A stretch of DNA of 64,000 bases from an uncultured Eubacteriales bacterium (GTDB lineage Bacteria > Bacillota > Clostridia > Oscillospirales > CAG-272): contig URDX01000006.1 in NCBI GenBank assembly GCA_900546695.1, positions 1 through 64,000 on the forward strand. The letters run 5' to 3'. Every line of letters begins with the position of its first letter. Positions within the stretch are counted from its first letter, which is position 1. A model generated the notes under the pieces. It saw nothing but the letters and a program-made list of their open reading frames with translations. It had not been told where the DNA came from and made no database searches. This document shows positions 1 through 7,845 of this stretch, piece after piece. The position numbers and the translations under genes are program-made.

Positions 1-858
1 GTCTGCCGAAGATATCATATCTCCAAAGCCTCTCTTATGAGGTGGAACAAGCTGTACGACGGGACAAAGGAATCCCTGATTCCCAAATCGCACAGACCGC
101 ATACGGCACACCCGAACGCTCATACGGAGCAGGAGCTGAAATGGATATGTGATTACCACAGAAGAAGTCCGAATATTTCAATTTGTGAGCTGTACGGAAA
201 GCTCCGTGAGGAAAAGGCATACAAACGCCATCCCGGCTCCCTTTACCGAGTATTTGTTCGTCTCGGGTTTCGCAATAAGGTGGAATCTACAAAGAAAAAA
301 TCAAAGCATACGGGTAAATACGACACGCCCGCCGAGCTCGGTGTAAAATGGCAGTTGGATGTTAAATATGTACCGACAGCTTGCCATTCGGCCAAAGAAA
401 AGGAACAATACTACCAATACACCGTCATCGAGGAAGCCTCAAGAAAACGGTTCATTTATGCGTATCGGGAGCAGTCGAGCTATTCGACGGTTGATTTCGT
501 AAAAAGAGCGATTGTTTGGTTCGGATATGCACCGGCAGAAATACAAACAGACTGCGGTACGGAATTCACACATACGGCAAAGACGAAGCGTGTGCATCCT
601 TTCGATGCATTTTGCAATCACTTCCGCATTCATCACCATGTCCTCAGACCGCGAACACCGTGGCACAACGGCAAGGTTGAACGGAGCCACAGAAACGATC
701 AGGAGCGTTTCTATAACTATCTGAGCTTCTATTCTTTTGCCGATCTGCAGGAACAGATGAAGCGTTATTTGCGCCGCTCCAACAACATTCCCATGGCAGT
801 ACTCGGTTGGAAGTCGCCCGCTCAAAAGCACCGAGAGCTTGAGTCCCACCGCGCTTGA
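1..858 (+). CDS. IS481-type transposase, 5'-truncated by the window edge
   Basis: DDE-type integrase/transposase that would cut and join the ends of its insertion sequence. The frame is open from base 1 and the first residues already read as part of a helix-turn-helix, so the true start lies upstream. The retroviral-integrase fold follows. Its three acidic residues appear in WQLDVKY (first Asp), IQTDCGTEF (second Asp) and NGKVERSHRND (Glu), and the RPRTPWHNGKVERS block is typical of the IS481 family. It ends with an intact stop, and I see no internal frameshift. An inverted repeat at 865-917 follows. The left end is outside the window, so intactness and terminal repeats cannot be judged. Confidence 0.88.
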   Translation, partial: VCRRYHISKASLMRWNKLYDGTKESLIPKSHRPHTAHPNAHTEQELKWICDYHRRSPNISICELYGKLREEKAYKRHPGSLYRVFVRLGFRNKVESTKKKSKHTGKYDTPAELGVKWQLDVKYVPTACHSAKEKEQYYQYTVIEEASRKRFIYAYREQSSYSTVDFVKRAIVWFGYAPAEIQTDCGTEFTHTAKTKRVHPFDAFCNHFRIHHHVLRPRTPWHNGKVERSHRNDQERFYNYLSFYSFADLQEQMKRYLRRSNNIPMAVLGWKSPAQKHRELESHRA

Positions 859-864
859 GCGCCC

Positions 865-917
865 CGCTTATGCAGCCTCCACTCGGGGCTTCGCCCCTCC
901 TTCCGGCTGCATAAGCG
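865..917. repeat. Nested hairpin after the transposase
   Basis: A perfect 13-bp inverted repeat (cgcttatgcagcc at 865-877, ggctgcataagcg at 905-917) encloses a second hairpin, ggggc-ttc-gcccc (885-897). It follows the transposase stop directly. It could be a transcription terminator or part of the insertion-sequence end. There is no immediate T-run; a weaker one (attttttag) lies about 35 bases downstream. Confidence 0.5.
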
Positions 918-1053
918 TTTGACCGGACTCTTAGCTTTGACTCTTATTTTTTAGTCTCACATCATTGACAAATGTACAAAGCGGGGATTCGGTCAAGCCC
1001 TGTCGAACGTGGGATGCATACGCCGTGCGAGCGAAAAAATGTTACATATAATG

Positions 1054-1083
1054 TTGGAAGTTCACAGCATAAGATGATATAAT
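1054..1083 (+). promoter_or_regulatory. Putative sigma-A promoter for proC
   Basis: TTGGAA (1054-1059), an 18-nt spacer and a perfect TATAAT (1078-1083). It lies 65 nt upstream of the proC start codon. The -35 box is weak, so confidence is moderate. Confidence 0.5.
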
Positions 1084-1148
1084 AATCGCTGAGATGGTCG
1101 TGCCGCGCAGGCGGTACGGCAATTCGACCGAAAGGAAGAACAGCAGAT

Positions 1149-1958
1149 ATGAAAAGAGTCAAGATAGCCTTCATAGGCGTCGGCAACATGGCAAGCGCGA
1201 TAATCGGGGGCGTAGCCGAAAACGGTATCGCTCACGGCGACGTTATACTATTCGACCGCCATGCGGAAAAGGCTGCTCCGTTCGCCGAGCATGGCTACAC
1301 CGTAGCATCCTCCGCGCCCGATGCGGCAGAGCAGGCAAATATTATCGTACTCGCTACGCAGCCGCAGGCATTTCCCGAACTGCTTGCCGAGCTCGGCACC
1401 GCCGCGCTTGACGGCAAATGCTTTGTCTCTATAGCTGCGGGTGTAACGACTGCCGCAGTCTGCTCGGGTCTCGGGCGCGATGTGCCCGTTATCCGCGTTA
1501 TGCCGAACGCCCCGCTGCGCATCGGCAAGGGCGCAACTGCGGTGACGCGCAACGGCTCTGTAAACGAAACGGATTTCAGGCTCGTCTGCCGCATCTTCTC
1601 CTGTATGGGCGAGATTATCATTCTCCCCGAGGACAAGATGAACGAGATAATCAGCGTGACAGGCAGCTCGCCCGCATACGTCTATCTCTTTATTAAATCG
1701 ATAATCGACTCCGCGCGCAGACAGGGTATCGAGGCAGATGAGCATCAGCTGAGAAACCTCGTCTGCCGCACGGTGATAGGCTCTGCCGAGCTGATGATGC
1801 GCTCGCCGCTCACCGCAGAGCAGCTGCTCGATGCCGTTCAGACTCCCGGCGGAACGACAGAGCCCGCCGTCAAGACGCTGCTCGAGCGCGATATGCCGGG
1901 GATCATCGACGCGGCAATGCAGGCGTGTACCGACCGCGCATATGAACTCGGAAAATAA
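1149..1958 (+). CDS. proC: Pyrroline-5-carboxylate reductase
   Basis: Catalyses the last step of proline synthesis, the NAD(P)H-dependent reduction of 1-pyrroline-5-carboxylate to proline, in the cytoplasm. The 269-residue length matches the family. An N-terminal Rossmann nucleotide-binding segment starts with IAFIGVGNMASAI (residues 6-18). The conserved VIRVMPNAP block follows in the middle. The C-terminal dimerisation domain carries TGSSPAYVYLF and QTPGGTTEPAVKTL, a variant of the usual SPGGTT motif. The start is supported by an AAGGAAG-like ribosome site. No proA or proB is nearby, so the gene appears to be a single unit behind its own promoter. Confidence 0.95.
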   Translation: MKRVKIAFIGVGNMASAIIGGVAENGIAHGDVILFDRHAEKAAPFAEHGYTVASSAPDAAEQANIIVLATQPQAFPELLAELGTAALDGKCFVSIAAGVTTAAVCSGLGRDVPVIRVMPNAPLRIGKGATAVTRNGSVNETDFRLVCRIFSCMGEIIILPEDKMNEIISVTGSSPAYVYLFIKSIIDSARRQGIEADEHQLRNLVCRTVIGSAELMMRSPLTAEQLLDAVQTPGGTTEPAVKTLLERDMPGIIDAAMQACTDRAYELGK

Positions 1959-2075
1959 CGGGGAGATAAAATTCGGGCGGTCGACAGTGCAGCTAAGCTC
2001 AACACGCCTTATCCAATAACGGAATAACCGCAGCCGCGCGGGAATATATTTGCTACGGGCGCGCCCATGATTGCA

Positions 2076-2106
2076 GGAGCTGTTAAAAAAGCATTTTTAC
2101 AGCTCC
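2076..2106. repeat. Hairpin between proC and the next gene
   Basis: ggagctgt (2076-2083) pairs with acagctcc (2099-2106), with A/T pairing toward the loop. No T-run follows on either strand, so it is not a standard intrinsic terminator. It lies upstream of the start chosen for the membrane protein at 2161. Confidence 0.4.
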
Positions 2107-2160
2107 GTGATACGGGCATGTCCGAACAAAAAATCTCGTGCAAAGGGATGCGGACAAACA

Positions 2161-2742
2161 ATGTGGAATGAGCTGCAAAGATACAAAAGAACAAGGCTGA
2201 TATTCTCCGCGATACTTGCCGTCGCGTTTACGGCGGGAGTCATCTCATGCTCCTGCACGGGCAGGCTCGGAGAGCTGTCGCTCTCGGCGCAGCGTGCTGC
2301 GGCACAGTGCGTCGCGCTGCCGTCTGACGGTGACGGGGTAGGCGGCTGCATCGCCCTTGCGCTCACCGCGTGTACTGCGCCCGTGCTGCTCTGCATCGTC
2401 TCATGTCTTTTCGGCTTTACGGTATATTCTCCGCCGATAGCGGGCATCACCGTTTCGGCATTTGCCTTCTGCATGGGGGCGCTCTGCGCAGGTACCGCAT
2501 CACCCGATCTGCCGTATCTGCTGCGGGCACTGCTCTGCATACTGCTCGCCGAAGAGGTCGGCAGGGTCTGCGCGCACTGCGCATATCTCGGCATCGTTCT
2601 GCTCCGCCGCGCTCCCGCGAGTGCCCGCGTGCTCGTCACGATGCCCGAAGTAAGGCGCTGCACATACGTTCTCTGCTCTGCGTCGCTGAGCATGTTCCTG
2701 CTCAGTCTCGCACGTATACTGCTCACACCGATGCTCGCCTGA
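2161..2742 (+). CDS. Multi-pass membrane protein of unknown function
   Basis: A 193-residue protein with a short basic N-terminus (MWNELQRYKRTR) and about four hydrophobic segments. The second to fourth lie near residues 68-90, 95-115 and 170-190. It is rich in cysteine and alanine. The frame stays open upstream to 2071, but the ATG at 2161 has a better context (aaaggga 13-19 nt upstream), and the upstream part is hairpin sequence. Size and topology resemble small sporulation membrane proteins such as SpoIIM, but I see no diagnostic motif and do not claim that identity. It probably forms one transcription unit with the DUF624 gene that follows. Confidence 0.6.
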   Translation: MWNELQRYKRTRLIFSAILAVAFTAGVISCSCTGRLGELSLSAQRAAAQCVALPSDGDGVGGCIALALTACTAPVLLCIVSCLFGFTVYSPPIAGITVSAFAFCMGALCAGTASPDLPYLLRALLCILLAEEVGRVCAHCAYLGIVLLRRAPASARVLVTMPEVRRCTYVLCSASLSMFLLSLARILLTPMLA

Positions 2743-2765
2743 CAACCCCTGACAACGATTAACGC

Positions 2766-2835
2766 ACCGCCGCCGTGCGGCATAACGTATAAAAACATCC
2801 GAAGCCCGCCGCTATGCGGCATAACGTAAAAAAAC
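2766..2835. repeat. Two copies of a 39-bp degenerate direct repeat
   Basis: The core tgcggcataacgta occurs at 2776 and 2815, 39 nt apart, each followed by an A-rich stretch and preceded by ccgcc. The array fills the gap between the two membrane-protein genes. Confidence 0.7.
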
Positions 2836-2877
2836 AACGAGAAAGGAAGCCTCTGCAACGGGGCTGCGGTCATAGGA

Positions 2878-3840
2878 ATGTCCAAATACCATGACAAGCT
2901 GAAAAAGCTGTTCGATACGCAAAAGGAAGGCAAGGGAGTTAAAAAGGGGATAGACATCCCAAAGAACTTTACCGGCTTCTTTTCGTATTTCAAGCTGCAT
3001 GCAAACGATATATTCAGGGTAAATCTGCTGCTCATCATCGGTAATTTTCCGATATTCTTCTTTCTCTATGCGCTGACCGGAAATCTGAACTATACCTCAA
3101 CGGCACCGACCTCGCCGCTGTTCCCCGTGCTGCACGGCGTGTTTCTGCACGGTGAGAGCTCGCCCGCATTCGCGGCGCTGTACGGTGTCCACGGCGTGCA
3201 GGGAACGCTCTCGGTAACGACGACGGCAACCACCGTAATGATGCTGCTCGCGCTGCTGTTCGTGTTTACGCTCGGTCCGATAACGACAGCAGCGACCTAT
3301 CTGTTCCGAAATCTGCTCAGAGGCGAGCCTATATTCTTCTTCTCGGACATCAAATACGTCATAAAGCGCAACCTGCGTCAGTCGCTCATGCTCGGCATCA
3401 TCGACTGCGCCTTCACCGCGCTGCTCACATATAATATCACCCTCGCATATCTGAACGGCGGCTCGTATGTATCGGGGCTCGTCATGTGGGGAAATATCGT
3501 GCTCGCGACGCTTTATCTCATAATGCGCCCGTATCTGTACACGATGCTCGTCACCTTTGAGCTGAGCATATTCAAGCTCTTCAAAAACGCCCTGATATTC
3601 GCCGTTATCGGCGCAAAGCGCAACATTCCCGCCCTGCTCGGTGCAGCTGTCATCGTGTTTGCAAACTACATGCTCATGGGTCTGTTCCTGCCGCTCGGCA
3701 TAACGCTGCCGCTGATAATTACGGTCGGCGCGGTCTGGTATATCATGATATACGCGGCTTATCCGAAGATAAAGGAGATAATGATAGACCCGTATTACAA
3801 GACCGACTCGGTCGACGGCGGCGCAGCCGACAAGGAATAA
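2878..3840 (+). CDS. DUF624 (YesL-like) membrane protein
   Basis: A 320-residue integral membrane protein resembling the YesL/DUF624 family, often found near carbohydrate-uptake genes and of unknown biochemical function. A soluble basic N-terminus of about 35 residues precedes a first membrane segment near residues 47-67. Further hydrophobic stretches lie near 120-140, 178-200, 205-225, 255-275 and 280-300. Family-like features are TYLFRNLLRGEP, the DIKYVIKRNLRQS amphipathic segment and the RPYLYTMLVTFELS block. No transporter or glycosidase genes adjoin it, so substrate context is absent. A terminator follows at 3892-3929, and the stop codon is followed by 18-bp repeats. Confidence 0.72.
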   Translation: MSKYHDKLKKLFDTQKEGKGVKKGIDIPKNFTGFFSYFKLHANDIFRVNLLLIIGNFPIFFFLYALTGNLNYTSTAPTSPLFPVLHGVFLHGESSPAFAALYGVHGVQGTLSVTTTATTVMMLLALLFVFTLGPITTAATYLFRNLLRGEPIFFFSDIKYVIKRNLRQSLMLGIIDCAFTALLTYNITLAYLNGGSYVSGLVMWGNIVLATLYLIMRPYLYTMLVTFELSIFKLFKNALIFAVIGAKRNIPALLGAAVIVFANYMLMGLFLPLGITLPLIITVGAVWYIMIYAAYPKIKEIMIDPYYKTDSVDGGAADKE

Positions 3841-3854
3841 GCGCGACGCAAAAG

Positions 3855-3890
3855 CAATATAAGTACAAAAAACAATATAAGCACCAAAAC
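3855..3890. repeat. 18-bp tandem repeat after the DUF624 stop codon
   Basis: Two adjacent 18-mers, caatataagtacaaaaaa and caatataagcaccaaaac, differ at four positions. The sequence covering the stop (aataagcgcgacgcaaaag) looks like a more degenerate copy. The array ends where the terminator begins. Confidence 0.7.
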
Positions 3891-3891
3891 G

Positions 3892-3929
3892 GCAGCTGTC
3901 TGCGATCATACACGCTGACAGCTGCTTTT
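3892..3929 (+). terminator. Intrinsic terminator of the DUF624 gene
   Basis: gcagctgtc (3892-3900) pairs perfectly with gacagctgc (3917-3925), followed by tttt. Confidence 0.85.
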
Positions 3930-4147
3930 CATATTAAATCGGCAAGGCACTGCGGCAGCAGTTTCAACATGGGTCATCACGACATATTACCACCGCTCGG
4001 CTGGTTATCATGGCATATCACGATCGCTTTAAACAGGCTGTCGCAGCACATTGCCGACCGCCGCTGAGCGGGTATCGCATATTTCTGCCGCTTTGAGCGA
4101 GCGCAGTAAGAAGTTTTTCGCCCGATTGCGTCCGAGCGGAATTATCG
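3930..4147. other. Non-coding stretch between two terminators
   Basis: About 220 bp between the terminators of the convergent DUF624 and PDZ genes. I see no reading frame with a ribosome site, no repeat and no RNA gene here. Confidence 0.6.
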
Positions 4148-4183
4148 AAAAAGGTCGGCGAACCGAGACAGTCCGCCGACCTT
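4148..4183 (-). terminator. Intrinsic terminator of the PDZ-protein gene
   Basis: aaggtcggcg (4151-4160) and cgccgacctt (4174-4183) form a 10-bp stem. On the minus strand the stem runs into a short T-tract. Confidence 0.8.
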
Positions 4184-4252
4184 GAATTTATTCATTTTAC
4201 GACATGCGCATTTCGTCGTTCATACCGTGCACATCACCTATCGTGCCGCATC

Positions 4253-4915
4253 TCACTGAAAGACGAAAACCGCAATATAGCTCACACCGTTACGGTAGAA
4301 CGAGAGCTCAGCACGGCATTTGCCGATGCTCTGCATTGCCGAAATGACCGAGTATGCCTCGTCGGTGCCGAACACGCTCACGCCGTTTATCGATGTAACG
4401 ACATCTCCGACCCGCAGATGAACGCCGCCGACCTGATTGCTCGTCTCGACCTCCTGCACGGCAAGACCGCGCGGTATGTTATATACCTTAGACCATGCTG
4501 CCGTTACGGGTGTGAAATCTATCCCCGTCAGCGTCTCAAGCTTTTGTTCCGCAGTGCCCGTATCGACCTCGCCGCCCGACGCGGTACGTTCCTTCTTTGC
4601 CGTCTCGCGTGCGCGCACGAGCATATCGCCGACGCTGTCGGCTCCGCTCTCGCTCTCTCCCATGCCGAGCACCGTCCCGGAAAGCAAGCCTACGCCGCCC
4701 GAGTCGCGCAGCAGGTGGACCACCGAGCCGACTGCCGCCGTAAACAGTGCTGCGGTCACAAGTGCAAGCGCGACCGTCACTGCCTTTCTGCCGCGGCTGC
4801 GCTCCTTTTTCGCGAGCTCACGCTTATAGATCGAGTAGTGAGGGCTTGCTATACCACCGAAGCAAACCGCCTCGCGGTCACGGCAGGGAGCCGTATCGAC
4901 TCTGCTTTTTGACAT
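4253..4915 (-). CDS. Membrane-anchored PDZ-domain protein without a protease domain
   Basis: A 220-residue protein. A basic cytoplasmic segment of about 45 residues precedes one membrane span (AVTVALALVTAALFTAAVGS, near residues 46-65). A low-complexity linker and a C-terminal PDZ domain follow. The PDZ signatures are GLAVQEVETSNQ, LRVGDVVTSINGVSVF and a final beta strand. HtrA/DegP proteases have this anchor-linker-PDZ order with a trypsin-like domain in between, but no catalytic domain is present here. The frame is open to 5113, but the ATG at 4915 has a good ribosome site (gaggcaggat). It follows the sensor kinase on the same strand after about 200 nt, so a link to that two-component system is plausible but inferred. 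Confidence 0.75.
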   Translation of the reverse strand: MSKSRVDTAPCRDREAVCFGGIASPHYSIYKRELAKKERSRGRKAVTVALALVTAALFTAAVGSVVHLLRDSGGVGLLSGTVLGMGESESGADSVGDMLVRARETAKKERTASGGEVDTGTAEQKLETLTGIDFTPVTAAWSKVYNIPRGLAVQEVETSNQVGGVHLRVGDVVTSINGVSVFGTDEAYSVISAMQSIGKCRAELSFYRNGVSYIAVFVFQ

Positions 4916-5116
4916 ATTATCCTGCCTCACAATCCCCTGAATTCGGGCACGGTACAGCGCGCCGAAATCCGCAGCACCACGCCGCAAGCTCGACCGCAGG
5001 CACACCCCGCCCTTGTTGACGTATAGTATAGCACCCACATTTGAACAGCGGCTAAACCAAATATTAAGTCTTTGAACCTCTTTTGTAAAGACCTTGTTTT
5101 GTTTTTTTGACAAATC

Positions 5117-6688
5117 TTATTTAAGCGGCGCGGCGGGAACAAGCTCGTCACTGCGCGGCTCATGCGTCTGCGGAAGGGTAAATACGAACTCGCAGAACTT
5201 ACCGTAAACGCTGCGTACCCATATCTCCTCATGGTGCGCGTCGATTATCGTCTTAGCTATATACAGTCCGAGACCCGTGCCCGTCTTATCAAGTCCGCGA
5301 CTCTTGTCGCTCTTGTAGAAGCGGTCAAAGACGTACTCGATATCGTCATCCGCAATGCCCTGTCCCTCGTTATAGACCGAGGTGTAGACCTTGCCTGCCT
5401 TTGCGATGATGGATATACGGTATGCCCCGCCCTCGCGGGAGAATTTAATTGCATTGTCGCAAAGGTTATACAGTATCTGATAAATAGCGTCGCGGTCGGC
5501 ATAGACGTACATGCGGTCGCTGTCGCTTTCAAACGATACGTCGAGGTGCTTTTTCTCTATCCGCTGCTCGTTCGATATCAGTATCTCACGCGCCATCTCG
5601 GCTATGTCGAACGCCTCCATATTGAACTTACGCTCGCCCGCCTGTATCCGCGTTATCTCAAGCAGCGACGTTACAAGACGCGACAGTCTGCGCACCTCGC
5701 CCGCTATTATTCCGAGATAGTGCTCGTATTTTTCGGGCGGGATTGCGCCGTCGAGTATGCCGTCGATAAAGCCGCCGATTGTGGTCATGGGCGTGCGCAG
5801 GTCGTGCGAGACGTTCGCAAGAAAGATGCGGCGCGTCTCCTCCGTCTTTGCGAGCGAGCTCGCCATGTTGTTGAACGCGGTCGCAAGGTCTGCGACCTCG
5901 CTGTGTCCGATAACGGGTACACGAACGTCAAACTGCCCCGCCGCAAAGGATTTTGCCGCCATGCTCATCTTCTTGAGCGGACTTGTTATACGCTCGCTGA
6001 TAAAGTAGACCGCGATAAGTGCCGCAAGCAGCACCCACAGACACTCGGTTATCAGAGTTTTGACCATCGTGCCGATGAATATCTGCATGGTATCCGCGGC
6101 CGCGACGGCATATGCCGCACCGACCGTCTCGCCGTCTCTGCCCTTCACGGTAACGGCACTGACGTTATAATTGCTCGACAATACGCCGCCGAGGTCGGAG
6201 GAATCGAGCCGCAGCGTGCCGCCCGTCTCCGCAGCTCCGTCGTTTGCAGTTTCGCCGTTTGCGGCAGCACCGTCGGCAGCCCCGCTGTCGGTCGTCCCGC
6301 CGTTCGCGTTATCGGTCGGCAGCATGTCCGCAGACACCTGCTCGGAGAGCGAGACCTCGCCCTCATCCCCTGAGAGAAGAACATTGCCCTGAGCGTCGGT
6401 TATGAAAATGATAATGCCGTTGTCAACATCGGAGAGTGCGTCGACCACCGTTTGCAGCTCCGCGCGCTTGTAGTAAATAAAGCGGTTATAATTCTCGGTG
6501 GTGGAAGCGGTATATTTTGCCTCCAGCGTTCTGCCGACGGCAGCTGCGGTGCGCGACAGCATGCTGCTGTTGACCTCGTTTGAGTAGTCGGTCATCATGA
6601 CGCCCACAACGCCGATAATTATCGAAAATGCGACGACGATTATCAGCAGAAAGGCGGTCAGATACCGCGAAAACAGACTCTTATACAT
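5117..6688 (-). CDS. Two-component sensor histidine kinase
   Basis: A 523-residue membrane kinase that would autophosphorylate and pass phosphate to the adjacent OmpR-type regulator. The first membrane span is near residues 10-32. An extracytoplasmic sensor region of about 180 residues follows, containing an Ala/Gly/Asp/Asn-rich stretch built of six-residue units (near 125-160). The second span is near 213-235, followed by HAMP. The H-box is VSHDLRTPMTTIGGF, then an N-box (LCDNAIKFS) and a G-box (KTGTGLGLYIAK). The order is that of ResE/PhoR-type kinases. The ligand cannot be read from sequence. A strong hairpin at 6716-6747 separates it from the regulator gene. Confidence 0.93.
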   Translation of the reverse strand: MYKSLFSRYLTAFLLIIVVAFSIIIGVVGVMMTDYSNEVNSSMLSRTAAAVGRTLEAKYTASTTENYNRFIYYKRAELQTVVDALSDVDNGIIIFITDAQGNVLLSGDEGEVSLSEQVSADMLPTDNANGGTTDSGAADGAAANGETANDGAAETGGTLRLDSSDLGGVLSSNYNVSAVTVKGRDGETVGAAYAVAAADTMQIFIGTMVKTLITECLWVLLAALIAVYFISERITSPLKKMSMAAKSFAAGQFDVRVPVIGHSEVADLATAFNNMASSLAKTEETRRIFLANVSHDLRTPMTTIGGFIDGILDGAIPPEKYEHYLGIIAGEVRRLSRLVTSLLEITRIQAGERKFNMEAFDIAEMAREILISNEQRIEKKHLDVSFESDSDRMYVYADRDAIYQILYNLCDNAIKFSREGGAYRISIIAKAGKVYTSVYNEGQGIADDDIEYVFDRFYKSDKSRGLDKTGTGLGLYIAKTIIDAHHEEIWVRSVYGKFCEFVFTLPQTHEPRSDELVPAAPLK

Positions 6689-6715
6689 ATTTTACTTATC
6701 CCCGTAAACCAAAGA

Positions 6716-6747
6716 GGGCTGTTAAAAAACTCGTTTTTTAACAGCCC
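6716..6747. terminator. Terminator-like hairpin between regulator and kinase genes
   Basis: gggctgttaaaaaa (6716-6729) pairs perfectly with ttttttaacagccc (6734-6747) around a 4-nt loop. The T-tract is better on the plus strand (ccttttct) than on the minus strand (ctctttgg). It lies inside the minus-strand operon, so it may attenuate kinase expression relative to the regulator. Confidence 0.65.
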
Positions 6748-6787
6748 CTTTTCTGATAATTAAACGCCCTGTGCGGCACACGCCTGA

Positions 6788-7477
6788 TTACTGAAGGAGC
6801 TCGAACTTATATCCTACGCCCCATACGGTCTTAAGAACCCATTTATCAGACACGCCCTCAAGCTTCTCACGCAGACGCTTTACGTGTACGTCGACCGTTC
6901 TCGAGTCGCCGAGGTAGTCAAAGCCCCAGACCTTGTCAAGCAGCTGATCGCGGGTAAACACGCGGTTGTAGTTAGATGCAAGGAAGTAGAGCAGAACAAG
7001 CTCCTTCGGGGGGATATCTACGCTCTTGCCCTTGAGCTTGAGCTCATACTTATCAAGGCTTATCTCGATATTGTCAAACTTAACTATGCCGTCGTCACGC
7101 TGATTGTCGTGAGCGGAATAGCGGCGGAGAACCGCCTTTATTCTCGCGGAGAGCTCCTTCATCTCAAAGGGCTTTACGATAAAGTCGTCTGCGCCGAGCT
7201 CAAGTCCGAGCACCTTGTCAAACACCTCGCCCTTTGCCGTTATCATAATAATAGGCTTTGAAGAGACCTCGCGAATCTCGCGGCATACCTGCCAGCCGTC
7301 CTTTTTAGGCATCATGATGTCGAGCAGTACAAGATCTGGCTCGTACATCTTGAAGCAGCTGACTCCGTCGGCGCCGTCATTTGCGGTCTTGACCTCATAT
7401 CCGTCATTCTCGAGATAAAGCTTTAGCATGTCACAGATATTAACGTCGTCGTCAATTACAAGAATCTTTGTTCCCAT
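6788..7477 (-). CDS. OmpR/PhoB-type response regulator
   Basis: A 229-residue DNA-binding regulator, partner of the downstream kinase. The receiver domain (1-115) has the acidic pocket IDDD near residues 8-11, phospho-acceptor Asp53 in LLDIMMP, the conserved Thr in MITAKGE and the Lys in VKPFEM. The C-terminal winged helix (about 130-225) ends in the typical SRTVDVHVKRLREKL recognition region and WGVGYKF. Upstream in-frame ATGs exist, but the one at 7477 has aaagaggtgg at the right distance. The promoter region holds an imperfect inverted repeat (7631-7673) around the likely -10 box, which may be an autoregulatory site. Confidence 0.94.
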   Translation of the reverse strand: MGTKILVIDDDVNICDMLKLYLENDGYEVKTANDGADGVSCFKMYEPDLVLLDIMMPKKDGWQVCREIREVSSKPIIMITAKGEVFDKVLGLELGADDFIVKPFEMKELSARIKAVLRRYSAHDNQRDDGIVKFDNIEISLDKYELKLKGKSVDIPPKELVLLYFLASNYNRVFTRDQLLDKVWGFDYLGDSRTVDVHVKRLREKLEGVSDKWVLKTVWGVGYKFELLQ

Positions 7478-7630
7478 CATCATCCACCTCTTTAAAGTGC
7501 TTTCTTTTTGTCGGTACCCGTCGGCGAGCAAGGTCATGCGCTGCGGCGGCAGTGATTTATACCGTTCTGCCGCGCCAGCGGCGCCCATGTTCGACCGCGC
7601 GGGTGATATTTTGTTAATTTCGTTATTTAT

Positions 7631-7673
7631 TTGACCATATTCATTATATCAGCATTTTGGTCAATATGGTTAA
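7631..7673. promoter_or_regulatory. Inverted repeat upstream of the response regulator
   Basis: ttgaccatatt (7631-7641) and aatatggttaa (7663-7673) match as an inverted repeat at 10 of 11 positions. A minus-strand TATAAT (complement of 7643-7648) lies between the arms. This layout suits a repressor or regulator site over the operon promoter. Confidence 0.45.
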
Positions 7674-7751
7674 TAAATTGTAACTTACTTGTTAAGTATT
7701 TGTTACGTCGCGTATTCGTAATTATTGATTGACTATCCGTGCAATTATCAC

Positions 7752-7780
7752 TTGATTATTTTGCCGAGATGTATTATAAT
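7752..7780 (+). promoter_or_regulatory. Sigma-A promoter for ychF
   Basis: TTGATT (7752-7757), 17-nt spacer and TATAAT (7775-7780), ending 65 nt before the ychF start. Confidence 0.7.
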
Positions 7781-7845
7781 TGTATGGATATAAGCAAAAA
7801 AACGCGCGGGATGCCGCGCGGATCCCGTACAGAAAGGTAATATAT

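Noticed and set aside
2076..2106. Terminator of proC
   Set aside because: The stem is good but no T-run follows on either strand, so it is listed only as a hairpin.
2161..2742. SpoIIM sporulation protein
   Set aside because: Size and number of membrane spans fit, but no diagnostic motif is visible, so the name is withheld.
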